A stretch of 64,000 nt of DNA from Haliotis asinina (GCF_037392515.1 NC_090295.1:30978501-31042500), one strand, 5' to 3'; counted from the first letter of the stretch, positions 34,016 to 46,527 are shown. A program made the numbers and translations. The notes: generated from the letters alone by a model not told the origin.

Positions 34016-34290
34016 TGAGTGAGTGAGTGAGTGAGTTTAGTTTTACGCCGCACTCAGTAATATTATAGCTATATGGCGGCGGTCTGTAAATAATCGAGTC
34101 TGGACCTGACAATCCAGTGATCAACAACATGAGCATCGATCTGCGCAATTGGGAACCGATGACGTGTCAACCAAGTCAGCGAGCCTGACCACCCGATCCC
34201 GTTAGTCGCCTCTTACGACAAGCTGAGTAGCCTTTTATGGCAAGCATGGGTTGCTGAAGGCCTACTCTACCCCGGGACCTTCACGGGTCC
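34016..34290 (-). mobile_element. SINE-like repeat, family B, full copy
   Basis: A GAGTGAGTGAGTGAG tail, then GTTTTACGCCGCACTCAGTAATATT, GGCGGCGGTCTGTAAATAATC, CCACCCGATCCCGTTAGTCGC and CGGGACCTTCACGGGTC. Read on the minus strand it begins GACCCGTGAAGGTCCCGGGG and ends (CTCA)n. Confidence 0.75.
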
Positions 34291-36420
34291 TGAGCGAGCT
34301 GAAACTTCAGCTCATTCTTGATGGGCTTCGGAGGACCAAAAGTGGCCATGGCGGCTCACCAACCCACACACATGGCAACACCGGACGCAGGGCCCAGACG
34401 ACCCATCCACAGACGACCCCTTGACTCCACTACCCCGGGTGGAACAGACGAGCAACTAGAGGATCACACAAACCAATACCCGGGTACGAACACTACAGGT
34501 ACTCCTCCAGTCACTATATGTGGGGTATTATTTTCTACACGGTCCGCTTCGCAGTAAAGCATCGGTAGTTGACATGAGTGACGGCATCATGAATCACAGA
34601 AGCAGAAGTTTAGCGGCAGAAGCCGTGACAGCCCGAACATCATCAAGATGTCACCCAACAATCGGGACATCAACTCCATCTGGACCAAACAATCAAGTGA
34701 GTTAAGCATCTTTCAAGATCAAGTCAACTTCGACATACCTCAAGAAAAATCTGCAAGTTTCTTTCGATGTTTGAGACAATATCTGTGAAGTTTGGTTGTG
34801 ACTCTCATCGTGAACTGTGTACGTGAACTTTTCAAGGACGTTCTTGTGTAAGTGAGGTATATTAGTAGTTCACGTTTGACATGGTTTCATATACTGAGTG
34901 CGTATTGCAATCTATGTGATGGTATCAGACATACATTTTTATCAGATTAAGTTGTTGTTGTCGGCTAGCTTCTTACTCTACGGTACGATATGGTTACATT
35001 CTACGCCCTACGCATGTACGCATTTACTGCGGAGCAACGTTCCCATACAAACCAGACTCCCAATTTCAAGGATTTTTCTAGTACGTTGTATGTCTATACC
35101 ATCGCTATAGATAATAGCTTTCAAGAATTTATTCAATACCCTGTGATTTCTTGCTTACATTTTCATATCGTCCTTTTTTAACACGTGAGCATCAAATTTA
35201 TAAGTACTCATTGTGAAAATGATATAATCGTTCTTTATCATTAGCTATCGTAAACGTATACATGTGTTGGCAGAAATAAGTATATTCGGGTCCTTAACTC
35301 ACAATATGTGATTCGCTGAAATATCGCCGAGTCAGATTCGCTGAAATATCGCTGAGTCAGATTCACTTGAATGAGCTTTTTCATTATGTGTTAGTTTGGG
35401 ATTTTGAAGTTGGTTCGTTTCCTTCTCTTCATGTACTTACTTCATTTAGAGCAGATTGCAAGATCTACAAGCCTTGCTGTGTCTTGGCTCACAATATGAG
35501 ACTCCCAACTTCTAAGATCCTGTTGTCGGGAGAATGCTGATACAAAAGCACAATTGTATAGCCTCTCGAACGCGACTCGTTAGACACTGATACCCAAAGT
35601 AAGTGACCAGTAGTGCCCAGTTGAAAAGCTTTAGAGCGTCAACGCATGTCACAGGGTAAACATGCGACCTGATCAAGTGAATCGGTTAATCAGAACCCCA
35701 TGATGGACAATACAAATGTTGCTGACGCTCCTACACCGTAAAAGGTAAGAGTCGGAACAGCGTCAGTTGCCATCTCCAAATCAAATAATTAACAAGGATT
35801 AGAGGCGTGTCCACACCATTTGGATCATGCATAGTTTTCAAGTGCTAGACATTGTGCATGCCAATTTCACCCAAACCCTGTATGCTGTTCTGTTTGGTGT
35901 ACATACCGAGTAACTCAAAATTTCTAGTGTTTTGTTTTCACCTTTCTCGGACTAACATAAATCTTACACAAGTACTCGCCAGTTAACGTGGCACTTGTGA
36001 TGAAATTATATATGATATTGTTTTGTTTACATAAATTTCGGGGCGAAATTATAAAAGAACAGGGGGATACTATTAACACGGGAAAATTGAGCAAAGTGTT
36101 ACCAATATTTTATAACGGCATGTGTTATTGAAAACTGGAAATCTACAGGCCAATTGGACACGTTGCTCAATGTTGAATTTGTCAAGGGTCACAGTGATAA
36201 CGAGTATCGGACTTAATCCGTGACCGGTATCTCTAAAGCTAACAGAAACAAGGTTCAATGCATGTATCTGTCTTTATACGGCTGCTTGTTGTTCACGCTG
36301 GTCATAGCATGTGCGTGCCACGTATGCGTTCCTGGCATACTCACAACTGGCCATCGATGCCTTGGTCCATCTAAATGACATAATCTCAAGTTTATCTGTA
36401 AACGCGCTTATCTGCGATAC
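34291..36420. other. Unassigned region with a Pro/Thr-rich open stretch
   Basis: 34318-34557 is open on the plus strand (79 codons, rich in P, T, G and H) and unusually GC-rich for the window, but has no recognisable domain; it may be a captured exon or retroelement leader. A perfect-ish 27-bp tandem duplication (GATTCGCTGAAATATCGC) lies at about 35309-35362. The rest shows no gene. Confidence 0.4.
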
Positions 36421-36599
36421 CTGGAATAAGTATATAGTACGGATGGCAGTCACGAATCATGGGGTGTCTGTCTAGTAAACGTATCTATTGTATTACCTTG
36501 TGAATACATGTACTATGCTGTTTTGTAACTTGTGTCTTGGAGAGGAATCGCTTTGGTGGTGATTCCGTGATGTATGGGGTGGAATAACAACATGCCAAA

Positions 36600-36800
36600 G
36601 TACTCCTTTGGGTTAGTAGGGAATCGCGCGACAAACATACTTTCGCACACACGTCACAAAGAAACGTTTTCCCTTTATGCTTTTGCATGTGTGGTCTTAT
36701 TTGATCTTTATACGTCCTGTTACATTAATCACATTTGAATTCAGATGATGTTTGATGACATCTGACGTGTGCTTGCATGGTTTGGTACTGTATTTCCTGA
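36600..36800 (-). pseudogene. C2H2 zinc-finger relic
   Basis: Minus strand: a degenerate finger FKCD(stop)CNRTYKDQIRPHMQKH is followed by a linker-like KGKTFLCDVC, the start of a second finger. A stop replaces a residue between the two Cys of the first finger. It is short and has no neighbouring finger exons. Confidence 0.45.
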
Positions 36801-37459
36801 AGGCCGAGAATCCGAATCAAAAGCTACGCTTGAAGTGCTTTGCTATGGAGTTAGTTGACTTAAACGGAACAATAGCTGAGACTTCAATTTCTGATTCTAT
36901 GCTAATAAAGATTAGATCCAAAAGATGTATTTCAGTTATCTTCACCTGTACATGGTTCATGCGCATGTTTGAAAAGACTGTACGATACCGATCACTGCAA
37001 GAAGAAATACGATTACTGAAAGCATGCACAATCGATCACTTCACGGCCACATTAAGATAGATTAAATGAATATTAGCAACCATTGGGCAAAGACGTTACA
37101 GATGTGTGGGCAAATGTATCATTAACATTATCGGCTCACAGAAATGTTGTAAAATCAAACCATTAGGAAATAAACTTGTAAATGAATATGTTCTGCCGAT
37201 AATCGACGATTGCTTTCTTCATGTTTAACCTAGCAGCTTGAAACTTTCTACATATCACAGTCAGAACGTGTGCATTCATGAAATGTTAATATTTAAATCG
37301 TATTTTTCGTGTTTGACAAATTGTGATTTTTAGCACCAATCTTACAGTCATCACTAAAACGAGCACGCGATCATTGCAAACGCAGGCGGACAGTCGCCCT
37401 ATCACTGCACATCTGCAGGACAGTGGTTCCAGGGGGTGATATATGGTGCTGATTTTCGT

Positions 37460-37655
37460 TCGTTAACTTTGTTGTTTAACGCTGCACCCATCTATATGAC
37501 TGCGGTTTGAAAGTAACTGATATTTGACCAGACAATCCAGTGACTGATGGCATGATCATCTATCTACGCAAATGGGATGCGATAGCATGTGTCAGCCAAG
37601 TCAGCGAAACTGACCACCCAATCCGTTAGTCGCCTCTTACGACCAGTACGGGCGG
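37460..37655 (-). mobile_element. SINE-like repeat, family B, diverged
   Basis: Matches the family B order (TTTAACGCTGCAC.., GACCAGACAATCCAGTGAC.., CCACCCAATCCGTTAGTCGC) with many substitutions and a missing tip. It lies about 180 bp before the lectin exon. Confidence 0.6.
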
Positions 37656-37833
37656 GTGAGGACGTATGGTGTTGTGAAAAACAACAACATAGACACATAG
37701 TCGATGCTAATCCGGGGTTGAAACTAGCCATAAACTATTTCAGCTACTGAAAAAGACTTCTCGACAAATGGTGGCAACCTGAATATTGATGACTAATTAT
37801 CAGATAGTTGATAACACATTTATTACCTTCAAG

Positions 37834-40800
37834 GTCAGAACGGGAAGGACTTAAGCCGCTGCCCTACCAATCTGAAACGCAATCGGTACCTCTACAGCCA
37901 TGGCGAATACTGTTACGAATTTGTGATCTTCGAACACCGTTACTGGAAAGGTGCCAGAGACTACTGTGTGGCCGACGGCGGTCATCTTGTGAAGATTGAT
38001 AACATGGACAAAGAATTGTTCATCGTGAGCACGCTCACTCAACTGGGCTTCCACGAGAAGGGGATATGGATAGGCCTCAACGATATACAGCAGGAGGGAA
38101 TATACAGATGGGCGAATGGTGAGATCAGTTATGGTGTTTGGTTACACTTCAGACGTAATGGTGGCGTGTGGTCATGTGCATCTAGGCCAGGGGCGTCTTT
38201 CACGAAGCACTCTTTGACCCTTGACTCCCACTCTTTAACACTACACTAAAGATACCTTGGTGATTAACGATCACTTTAGCGTTACGATCGCTTTGAGGAA
38301 CGAGCTCCAGGTAACGAATCGGTTGAAGTTATTCAACTTCACGGACATTCCTTTTCCATAAGAATGAAGATTTTTATGGATATTAACTTCTTTATATGAG
38401 AACACAACGTTTCGGAATTAATGCTTAATCCTTCACCAACACCTGTATACCGTTGAGGCCTATCCATCCAAAACGTTGTGTTCTCATATATAGAAGTTGA
38501 TATCCATAAAAATCTTCATTCTTATGTATTTCACTTCTAAATGCCCTTCAAAGACTTTAGTCCTTTTCCAGATAAACTAGCATTGTCCACATATATACTA
38601 TCGACCAAAAATAAGGGAACTAAGAAATTGAATGCAGCAAACGTTGAGGTGAAAGGGTGCGTTACCGTTACCCGTCCAATGACAACATCCAGTGACAATG
38701 AAATTCCACATGATACATTACCAGCACGTGATGCACGTACACACAGATGTTAACATCTGTAAACGTATTGGAGAACTCACAATTACTAATGCAATAGAGA
38801 TGAACAGATGCTGAGAAATGCCTCCGATGCAGTATCTTAATGGAAGGGGGCTGGGGCTGGCCATCATTGTGTCAAGCTGCCAGAATGTTGGGTAAAGCAA
38901 AAAATAATTTCACACCTGTGGGACAAGTACCGTCAGACTGGTGGGGTTGCAGTGAGATCTGGGCGTAGTTGACTAAAATCAACGACACCACGACAGGATC
39001 GACTCTTTACATTAATGGCCCTGCGCAATAGGTTCAAATCAGCATCTGCCATCAATCGCGAATTCCGTACACTCACTGGGCGACGAATTTCACACTCAGC
39101 CCTTAGAAGAGGCTCTATCAAGCCCGTCTGAAAGCAAGGCGGCCTTTCAAGGGTGTTATCCTTGTAGCTCACTACATGCACCAAACATTGGTACAGGCTA
39201 GGCAGCATCAGAGACGGGCTTTGAGCTATTGGCGTTCTACCACGTTCTCAGATGAGTCAAAGTTCACAATCTCAAATTCACAGATGGCAGAAAATGTTGG
39301 CGCCGTAGCGGTGAGCGGTATGCCAGAGCGGCTATTATTGATCATAATCGATATGTGGGTGGTAGTGTTATGTTGTGGGGTGGTGTTACACATGACAGGC
39401 GATCAGATCTAGTCATAGTTAATGGATCCTTGACTGGTCAGCAATACGTGGACGAAATTGTACGTCCTGTCGAGGCTCCACTGGCTAGAATCATCCGAAG
39501 GAATTTTGAATTCCAAGATGATATGTCAGACCGCACTGGGCCCAAACTGTCACAACCGAGAGGGAATACAGTTATTGGACTGGCCCTCTAAGTCCCCAGT
39601 TGAACATCTATGGGAGATTCTCGGTCGAAGGGTGCACGCCATGGTCGCCGCGCCCGTCAATCTGGCCGAGCTTTGAAGCGCTCTTCGGGAGGAATGGAGC
39701 AACCAGCCGGAAAGTAATCCACAGTTTGCCATCAAGGTGTTGTAAATGTGTTGCGCGACATGGTGGACACACCCGATATTGAACTTAACGCCCAAATTCG
39801 AATTAGTGGACATTCAGAGCATTCACTGTCATTTCATCATTTCCCTTATATTTCGTCGGTAGTAGTTTACTGGTAAACGGGCATTGTTCACATATTTCCT
39901 GGTAAACTAGCGCTCTTCATGTATTTCTAGGTGAGCTGGCTACATTCACGTACTGGGCACCTGGAGAGCCGAGTTTTTTGCACAACTTTGAGGACTGTGT
40001 AGCTCTAAAGGTGTCTAATTCAGGACACTGGGCTGACTTTCCCTGCGAGCTGATATCCGATGATTTTGGATCTATCTGCCAATACGGTTAGGTCATTCTG
40101 CTGAATATTAAACAAATACATGAAATCGAGAAGCCAGCTTTTAAAACCTACAACCCTCTTCCCATGACATATCCTGTCATCTGACAACAAACATCAGATA
40201 ACATGCTCTCTCGCCTGACCGCCGACAAGCAACATCCCGCCAGTATTCCACCTCACTCAACCCTACTCCCACTTCCTACAACCAGCATCCCATCACATAC
40301 AACCAACGTCCCACATCATACAACCTACTTCCCACCCCACTCAACCAACTTCCCACTTCATACAACCAACACGCCACCTCATACACCCAACATCACACCT
40401 TAATCAACGTATATTCCAGCTCACTCAACCAACATACCACCTCATTCAACCGATATCCCACCTCATACAACCATCAACCCCACCTCATAAAACCATCAAC
40501 CGACCTCATACAACCACCATCCCACCTTATGCAACCAACACCTCACCTCATACATGCAACATCCCACACAATACATCCAACAATCCACATACAACCAATA
40601 ACCCACCTCATACAACCAACAGCCAACGTCATACAGCCAGCATCCTACCTTATACAACCAGCATCCCACCTCATACAGCCACATCCCACTCCACAACCCA
40701 TATTACATCTTCATCATTCTACTGGCTCCATCATTCCTAAATCCACATGTGAACATTGTTTAGGACAGGATCGAAATTTCAACTCGTAACCTGTTTCTCT

Positions 40801-42666
40801 TGCGATAACAAAGCAAAAATATGTGTGTGAGCTAAATGCATTTGTTAACTGAAATTTAAGCAAACCCGAATGCTGCAATTTGTTTCTGTCTTTCACAGAC
40901 ATGCTTCCCAAACCTACCGATGACCCTGGACTGATCCTAGGTGCGGCAACAACTGGTAAGAACCTATGTTTCGTATTTGGCAGCACAATGTGCCTTTATG
41001 ATATGAATGTCCCCGATTGTAACCTTAAGACACAAAGACCTAGCACTCCATGTGCTGAGCTGAAGTGTGCATATTGGTAGCACTCAATCCGTAAACATGC
41101 TTCCCAAACCTGCCGCTGGCTGCAAGGTTCCCGGTGTCTTGGCTTACCTTTAGCTGCTGGCGATCTATAGCCCACTTATGTATTATGCAGTTATTAGTTT
41201 TAATATTTTAACTGTTCCAGCTCTTTCTTGACAGGTTTTATCTAGTCTGAAATGGTGTTCTTGATGAGTACTAATAGTACACCATATGGCTGAAATATTG
41301 CCAACGTGACTTTGAATTTTAACTCACTACCAGTGAATGGACTGCTCATATGTGATCATTCTCCACGGGGAGACTGTAAAATCATTGTCCTCTTGAGAGG
41401 GCACGTAATTCCCCAAGACATTATACTGTGCATCACACGGGCCACCAGGTCATTTATTGGTTAATCTACAGATACTGCAACTAGAAAGGGGCGTAAGTGT
41501 TGCATAATTAAAGTGTTATGAATTGAATTTTAAGTTTGCCAAAGGATACTGATTAGAGCATTAACGTGACCTTATAAATCCAATATCAATCAAATTGTTA
41601 CAATACCAGGTGGCAGGCACCCATCACAGACACTTAAGCCAAATGTGTAACTGAACAAACATGGAAAAACATTATTTCGGTCACCGATCTGATGAAGTAG
41701 AAGATCACGTCTTCCAAACATCTACCATTGCTAAATAATTGAAGCCTTAATGAGCTATTTGTATGCTTTCTGAAATCTTCGAAGAAATTGCAAGCCGTGC
41801 AAAAAGTACCTGAAATATTTCGAAATGGCTGGATCCGCTGGACAAATTGTTCAACGAAACGCCATAGTCATTTCTCTTGTCATGCAGTCCGCTAAATATC
41901 ATGTATCAATCTGAATCTATATGCAGAGCTTTCAGACAGACGAGGTGGTTTCACGGTGCTCTTGTATTTCAGGTTGAGGTAGGTTATCAGTTAAGCGGAA
42001 GTTGCTATTTGACATGTCTTAAACCATATCAGATCAATATCATATCTGAGCACTACGTTCAACTGCACAGGTATATTTCCGTGTTTTTTGTTTGCCAACC
42101 TGAACAGAAATTCCTGTTCACATGCAGAAGCAAATAAGAAAAAACAAAACACACGAGAATGCTTAAACTTTGCCTAAACTTTGCCTAAACCTGTCACATA
42201 GCTGACACGTCCTATACGTATAACAGCTGTGTTTAGTTTGTTGGACTGTTTGTTGTTTAACGCCACACTCAGCAATATTCCAGTTATATGGCGGCCGTCA
42301 GTAAATAAACGAGTCTGTACCACATGTACGGTTCCCTTTTCACGCCGCTTAGTTCACCACAGCTGAATGGGCGGATGTGTCAGGTTGAATCTGGTCATTA
42401 TGGTATTCGCCCGTATTAACTACCTTATACCCTACGTTTTCCAAATACTTCATCAGCATTTTCCAGCATTACGGTTAGTGGTCCGTTAAACAACCAACAA
42501 ATAAATATTTTCTTTAGTTCCGATAGTTCTTCATCTAGACAACGTTTAATTCTGGTTTCTCTTCCCAGATAAAGTAACACCCGTCAGCGCCGGACCTACA
42601 ACGAGCTTTGCAATAAATGTTTCACCGTCCGTCAACGAAACAGGCGCCCAAGCCGTAGTCGGTTGA
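37834..42666 (+). CDS. C-type lectin domain protein (perlucin-like), multi-exon
   Basis: Exon 37834-38118 (acceptor TTCAAG, donor GTGAGA) and exon 39931-40091 (acceptor TATTTCTAG) join in phase 1 to a complete long-form CTLD. It has six Cys (CPTN, EYCYEF, DYCVAD, EDCVAL, PCEL, ICQYG), WIGLND, and the YWAPGEPS region, with EPS at the usual EPN/QPD sugar-Ca site and WAD where WND is typical. It ends at TAG 40089. CTLDs bind carbohydrate or mineral surfaces; in shelled molluscs such proteins occur in immunity and shell matrix. An alternative donor inside the last codons (GTTAGG at 40087) would skip the stop and join phase-1 exons 40899-40955 and 42569-42666, adding a Ser/Thr/Val-rich tail ending QAVVG. 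The 5' end may be the signal exon at 11389. Confidence 0.75.
38360..38524. repeat. Foldback MITE in lectin intron
   Basis: Arms of about 55 bp (AAGAATGAAGATTTTTATGG.. and its inverse ending CATAAAAATCTTCATTCTTA) surround a ~55-bp loop. AACACAACGTTT is mirrored by AAACGTTGTGTT. Non-coding. Confidence 0.65.
38930..39800 (+). pseudogene. Tc1/mariner-type transposase relic inside lectin intron
   Basis: Frames in succession show an HTH part (ALRNRFKSASAINREFRTLT, about 39010-39080), the first catalytic block FSDESKF (about 39250), GGSVMLWGGV (about 39357), a damaged second-Asp block (DDMSDRTGP, about 39520) and the last acidic block PVEHLWEI (about 39598). At least four frame breaks and a stop after SIKPV show that it is dead. 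It lies in the intron between the two CTLD exons and on the same strand. Confidence 0.85.
40107..40112 (+). promoter_or_regulatory. Possible poly(A) signal ATTAAA of the short lectin form
   Basis: ATTAAA lies 15 bp after the TAG of the CTLD exon. It fits ending the transcript there, though the spacing is short and the hexamer is a common chance motif. Confidence 0.3.
40225..40700. repeat. Minisatellite, ~22-bp units (CATCCCACCTCATACAACCA)
   Basis: More than 20 imperfect units of CA-rich sequence, starting about 130 bp after the lectin stop. It is open in some frames on both strands only because units lack stops; the apparent Tyr/Cys/Trp-rich peptide on the minus strand is not a gene. Confidence 0.85.
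40899..40955 (+). CDS. Candidate alternative exon of the lectin gene
   Basis: A strong pyrimidine tract and acceptor (TTTCTGTCTTTCACAG) and a GTAAGA donor bound 57 nt, phase 1 in and out, encoding (D)MLPKPTDDPGLILGAATT. A related motif, ACATGCTTCCCAAACCTGCCG, recurs at 41097. Exon symmetry means it can be included or skipped without a frame change. Confidence 0.45.
42235..42320 (-). mobile_element. SINE family B tail fragment
   Basis: GTTTAACGCCACACTCAGCAATATTCC.. to CAGTAAATAAACGAGTCTG matches the 3' part of family B; the head is missing. Confidence 0.55.
42569..42666 (+). CDS. Candidate last coding exon of the long lectin form
   Basis: The acceptor TTTCTCTTCCCAG is followed by a 98-nt phase-1 exon, with the tail KVTPVSAGPTTSFAINVSPS and then TGA at 42664. 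AATAAA follows at 42712. With exons 11389, 37834, 39931-40086 and 40899 the sum is 648 nt, a clean 215-codon frame. Confidence 0.45.
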
Positions 42667-42711
42667 CCACACATTTCCCTCTTACACATTCAGACTTGTG
42701 CGTCATTGAAA

Positions 42712-42717
42712 AATAAA
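42712..42717 (+). promoter_or_regulatory. Poly(A) signal AATAAA
   Basis: A canonical hexamer 46 bp after the TGA of the candidate last lectin exon, which supports a transcript end here. Confidence 0.5.
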
Positions 42718-43080
42718 ACAAATCGTCATATTCTTTTCTTCTGGGGATACGTTTGCTGTGTGTATTAGTAGGAGCATTCTTATGACGAAAAGGGTTAATT
42801 CAACAAAACTCAGGCAACGCTTTACTGTAAATGCAACTAGGAGAGTGAAGTAGCCACATGCACGTCGATTGCAGGGACTCGAAAGAAGGCAAAAACTGAT
42901 CTGACATGAAAATAAACAAGTAAATAGTGCAGAGCCTTAACCGCGCACGTCTGACTGCCTTGAAAGGCCCAACGACTGAGTACCGTAGTAATTCTGATTT
43001 GAGTTCCTGGGTGAACAAGAATGTCAATGGTTGAACAGGATTTTAAGCTGCTACTTGCAATATTGAAGGCATACCACAAA

Positions 43081-43083
<3 letters not shown>

Positions 43084-43124
<41 letters not shown>

Positions 43125-43135
43125 CCTTGCTGTTT

Positions 43136-43193
<58 letters not shown>
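43084..43193. repeat. (GT)n followed by (GA)n microsatellite
   Basis: Two GT runs are split by TTTCCTTGCTGTTTTGT, then about 20 GA units. Confidence 0.95.
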
Positions 43194-43196
<3 letters not shown>

Positions 43197-43824
43197 TTCA
43201 TATACTGGACAAAGTTAGGGACATTGGTACTTTTATTACTGATATTTTATGAGTGCGTCAATGAATAAATGCTTTATTATTCAAGAATTTAAAATTTATA
43301 TATATCCTTAACTATTTTGGTCCAGTATATAATCGAGCAGTATTATATTAAACAGCAAACATGTTTGGTGAACATACGCATATATAAATGAGATTCCATT
43401 AGTATTGAACAGCGAAAGCGGGGTAGTGTCAGCATTGAATTGAAATAGAAATTCTTCGTCATAGCTGAACGTATTTTCTTTCTATAATAACATTTCTCTT
43501 GTGCCAGCTGTTTGTTGTGGTTTAATACTAATAAAACGCATCGTGAAAATGGGCCTAACAACCATAAATTATGGTTGTACAAAATGTCATTTAGTCTAAT
43601 GTCTTCTTCTCGCTGTGTTTCCTGACTGAAATATTACTGATTTATGCAACAGGCGGTATGAGCAGCACATTCGTCCACTGTCATACTGTGTTGATCATTT
43701 TCCAAAATATTTAACGAAAGCTGCATGTAGGCTTCAGCGATCTCTGAGGATTATCTGAACACAAGGAAATATCAGTCCGCATTCGTTGGTGGAGTGTGTT
43801 GATATACTTTCAGCAATACTGCAA

Positions 43825-43985
43825 CGATAACGGCGGTTGGGGATCTTAGTGGATATACGTTCGATCGTCACGCCAAAGACCCGGGTTTGATTCCCCATAT
43901 AGGTACAATATGTGAAGCCTATTTCTGGTGTCCCCCGCCCTGTTATTGCTGGAATATTGCTTAAAGCGGCGTAAAACCAAACTTC
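43825..43985 (+). mobile_element. SINE family A copy
   Basis: The head has a B-box (GGGTTTGATTCCCC), then the GTGAAGCC body, CTGGAATATTGCTTAAAGCGGC and a weak CCTCATTCC tail. Confidence 0.7.
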
Positions 43986-46520
43986 CTCATTCCAACCATA
44001 TGGATTACACAGGAGACACACCAACATGGCTTAACACATTATATCCATGTAGATATTCCGTCGTAACGCCATCTCCGACAGCCTCCCTTGCTTACCTTAC
44101 CAGATTTCTAGGATTTCTACGTAAGCCAGGTACCGGACATGTTCTGGGGGGAATTACGGTACTGCTGGCAGTTAAAATGGGACATCAGTAAACAAAACAT
44201 AATTCGGAATATTTCCAGCTCATTCAGTCGTTTCGTTCGGTTGCTTCCTGAATGAGGTGAGATACACAATATTTTCATTACGCAGGAACACGTCTATATT
44301 ATACTACATAGAAGGTATTGTGTAACTGAGTACTGGAAAAAATGTGTTCCTGTAAAATTGGTCTTTTCGGGTTTCTTAAATGTTTATACAAACCAGTAGC
44401 GGTAAGTCATTGAATTTGTACATGACATGCGTGGAGTCACTCACTTAGTACATAAATCTTAGAGTGTTGACTCACCTTGCACATGGCTCTTCTTAAAAAT
44501 ATAATTATGACACATACACACCCCACCCCCACTGGTCATTACTTATGAACAGTCCCTTATCTCACATATCAATATATCCTTATTCATAGCATATAAACAT
44601 AATTATTTCACGTTCTCTAGACAGCTTGTTGAATTCGACATAATTCGCAAACATCATTCACCGATGAAAAATCATATCAGTGGGCTTTTTGTATATGAGA
44701 TGGGACACGGGATTTAGGGAAAGTCTTTTTCGTTTTTTTTAAGAAAACATGTGAGGTATTGCAGAACAACGGTATTTAATGACAATGCTTAATGCATTGA
44801 GGAAATTGGTTCCACAGTCAAACAGTGTGCGGCTTGTAGATAAAAAGAATTTTTGTTTCTAACAAAAAATATCAGTCATGGCTGTAGACAATGGGTTGTC
44901 TTCCTTTTCAATAACTGTTCAAAAAATCTGTAATGAATTCAAAACATTGAAAACCTTTGAAACGGTTTGAAAGTAGCTATCTATAAATAACGTTGGCTGC
45001 ATAATGGCAGGATTCATTTGGTATTAAAACTTGTGCTGAAATACTGCTTAAAAGTAAAGGGAGACTATTATAATCAGTTTAGTTTTCTTAAAAATAAACG
45101 ACATTTATTCACCAGAGAACTTGAATATCAAAGACATGTCCAGTGAATGAGATACATTTTGGTGTAAAATCGGAGAGAATATTATATTATTCAAGTATTT
45201 TCAGTATTTCATGTTGTTTCATGTTGCTGTTGAGTGACAAACCCTAGTCCCTTTTCATATGATGACGTCCTGTAACGTTAGATGTAATATCTAAACCTTC
45301 GCCTGGGAGGCTGGGAGTTCTAACACCTTTACTGACGGAGGTTTCATGAAAAGAAATCCTACAATACGCAATTACAGTATGCAAACAATAGCGTTACCCT
45401 AAATGATAATAGACCCACCTAAGTATGAACTTGCCAGGGAAAATAGTGAAAATATTACCCCTTACAAAGACTACCTTGTGAATATGAACATAAATTATAA
45501 AGATTATATGCAATTTGAACTATGAAACAAAAGTTACCTGAAGCGTGAACCTTCCGACACTAGCATTTATTTCTTTGATGCACACAATATGACCACATGG
45601 GCTGGCTCTCTAAACCGGAATGCATGCTTTTACGTTTAGGTTACATGACACCAAATGTTTTCCCATAGACTTCTATAGTAACACTATATTTTTTCAAAAA
45701 TATATCCAGGCTATCAACAGCCATTCCATGTACATTTGGGAACAGTCTGGCCCTTAAACTGCGACAGAAAACAAATTCTGTCCCACTTGCCCGTCGATTT
45801 TTCCGAGTGCAGGAAGCGGAACACATCAACCCTCCATTTGCACCAAATGTCACCTACTTGAAAATATCGGTGCACTCATAAGCATGAGCCATAGAGATAA
45901 AAACGACAGCACTAAATACTAAAATTGTGGTCAGTTTTGATTACTGGAGGGATGTGTTTTTAAAACACATAAACATCATACATTATTTCATCCAATCACA
46001 ACTGTCATAGGCCTCTGTCCGTTTGACGCTTGGCTAGCATGTGATTCTGATTTAGTATAGTGGAACCTTCATGATGAATCAAAATCATAGATGTGCGCAA
46101 CGCAAACTGGGCTATGAATATTCATTGTACAATACCTGACCATAATTTCCCATAGGCAGCCTTAAATAACCCCAATGAATGATCCTTACTTAACTATTGG
46201 AGAGATATTTTCTCATTAACAACTAAACACCTTAAAGCAGTTGAAAATGTCATTCGATTCAAACTGCCCACTTTAAGCATCACATTTATGTAATTTATTT
46301 AAAGTCTTGTGAAGTATTTACCGCCACAGATACTTTTCAGATACTGCGCCGCCTTCACGAAACCTTCAAACATATTTTTCTGACGTCAAGTGATACCTTT
46401 TCAGACATGTTTCTTTCTTGAATCGTTTTGAGATTGTTTTCTGGCTTAACTTAAATCCTTTGGAAACGTAAAGTTCAATCATATTAACATTTATTTGGGG
46501 ATATGTTTACTCAAAGTGAT
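43986..46520. other. No gene recognised
   Basis: AT-rich sequence with no convincing splice-bounded exons, long frames or repeats visible by eye. Confidence 0.45.
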
Positions 46521-46527
46521 GTCATAA

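Noticed and set aside
40496..40696. Tyr/Cys/Trp-rich repeat protein on the minus strand
   Set aside because: It is the reverse translation of the 22-bp minisatellite; every unit is just the same DNA repeat.
43021..43218. Frame with Cys-Val and Arg-Glu repeats
   Set aside because: Pure translation of the GT/GA microsatellite.
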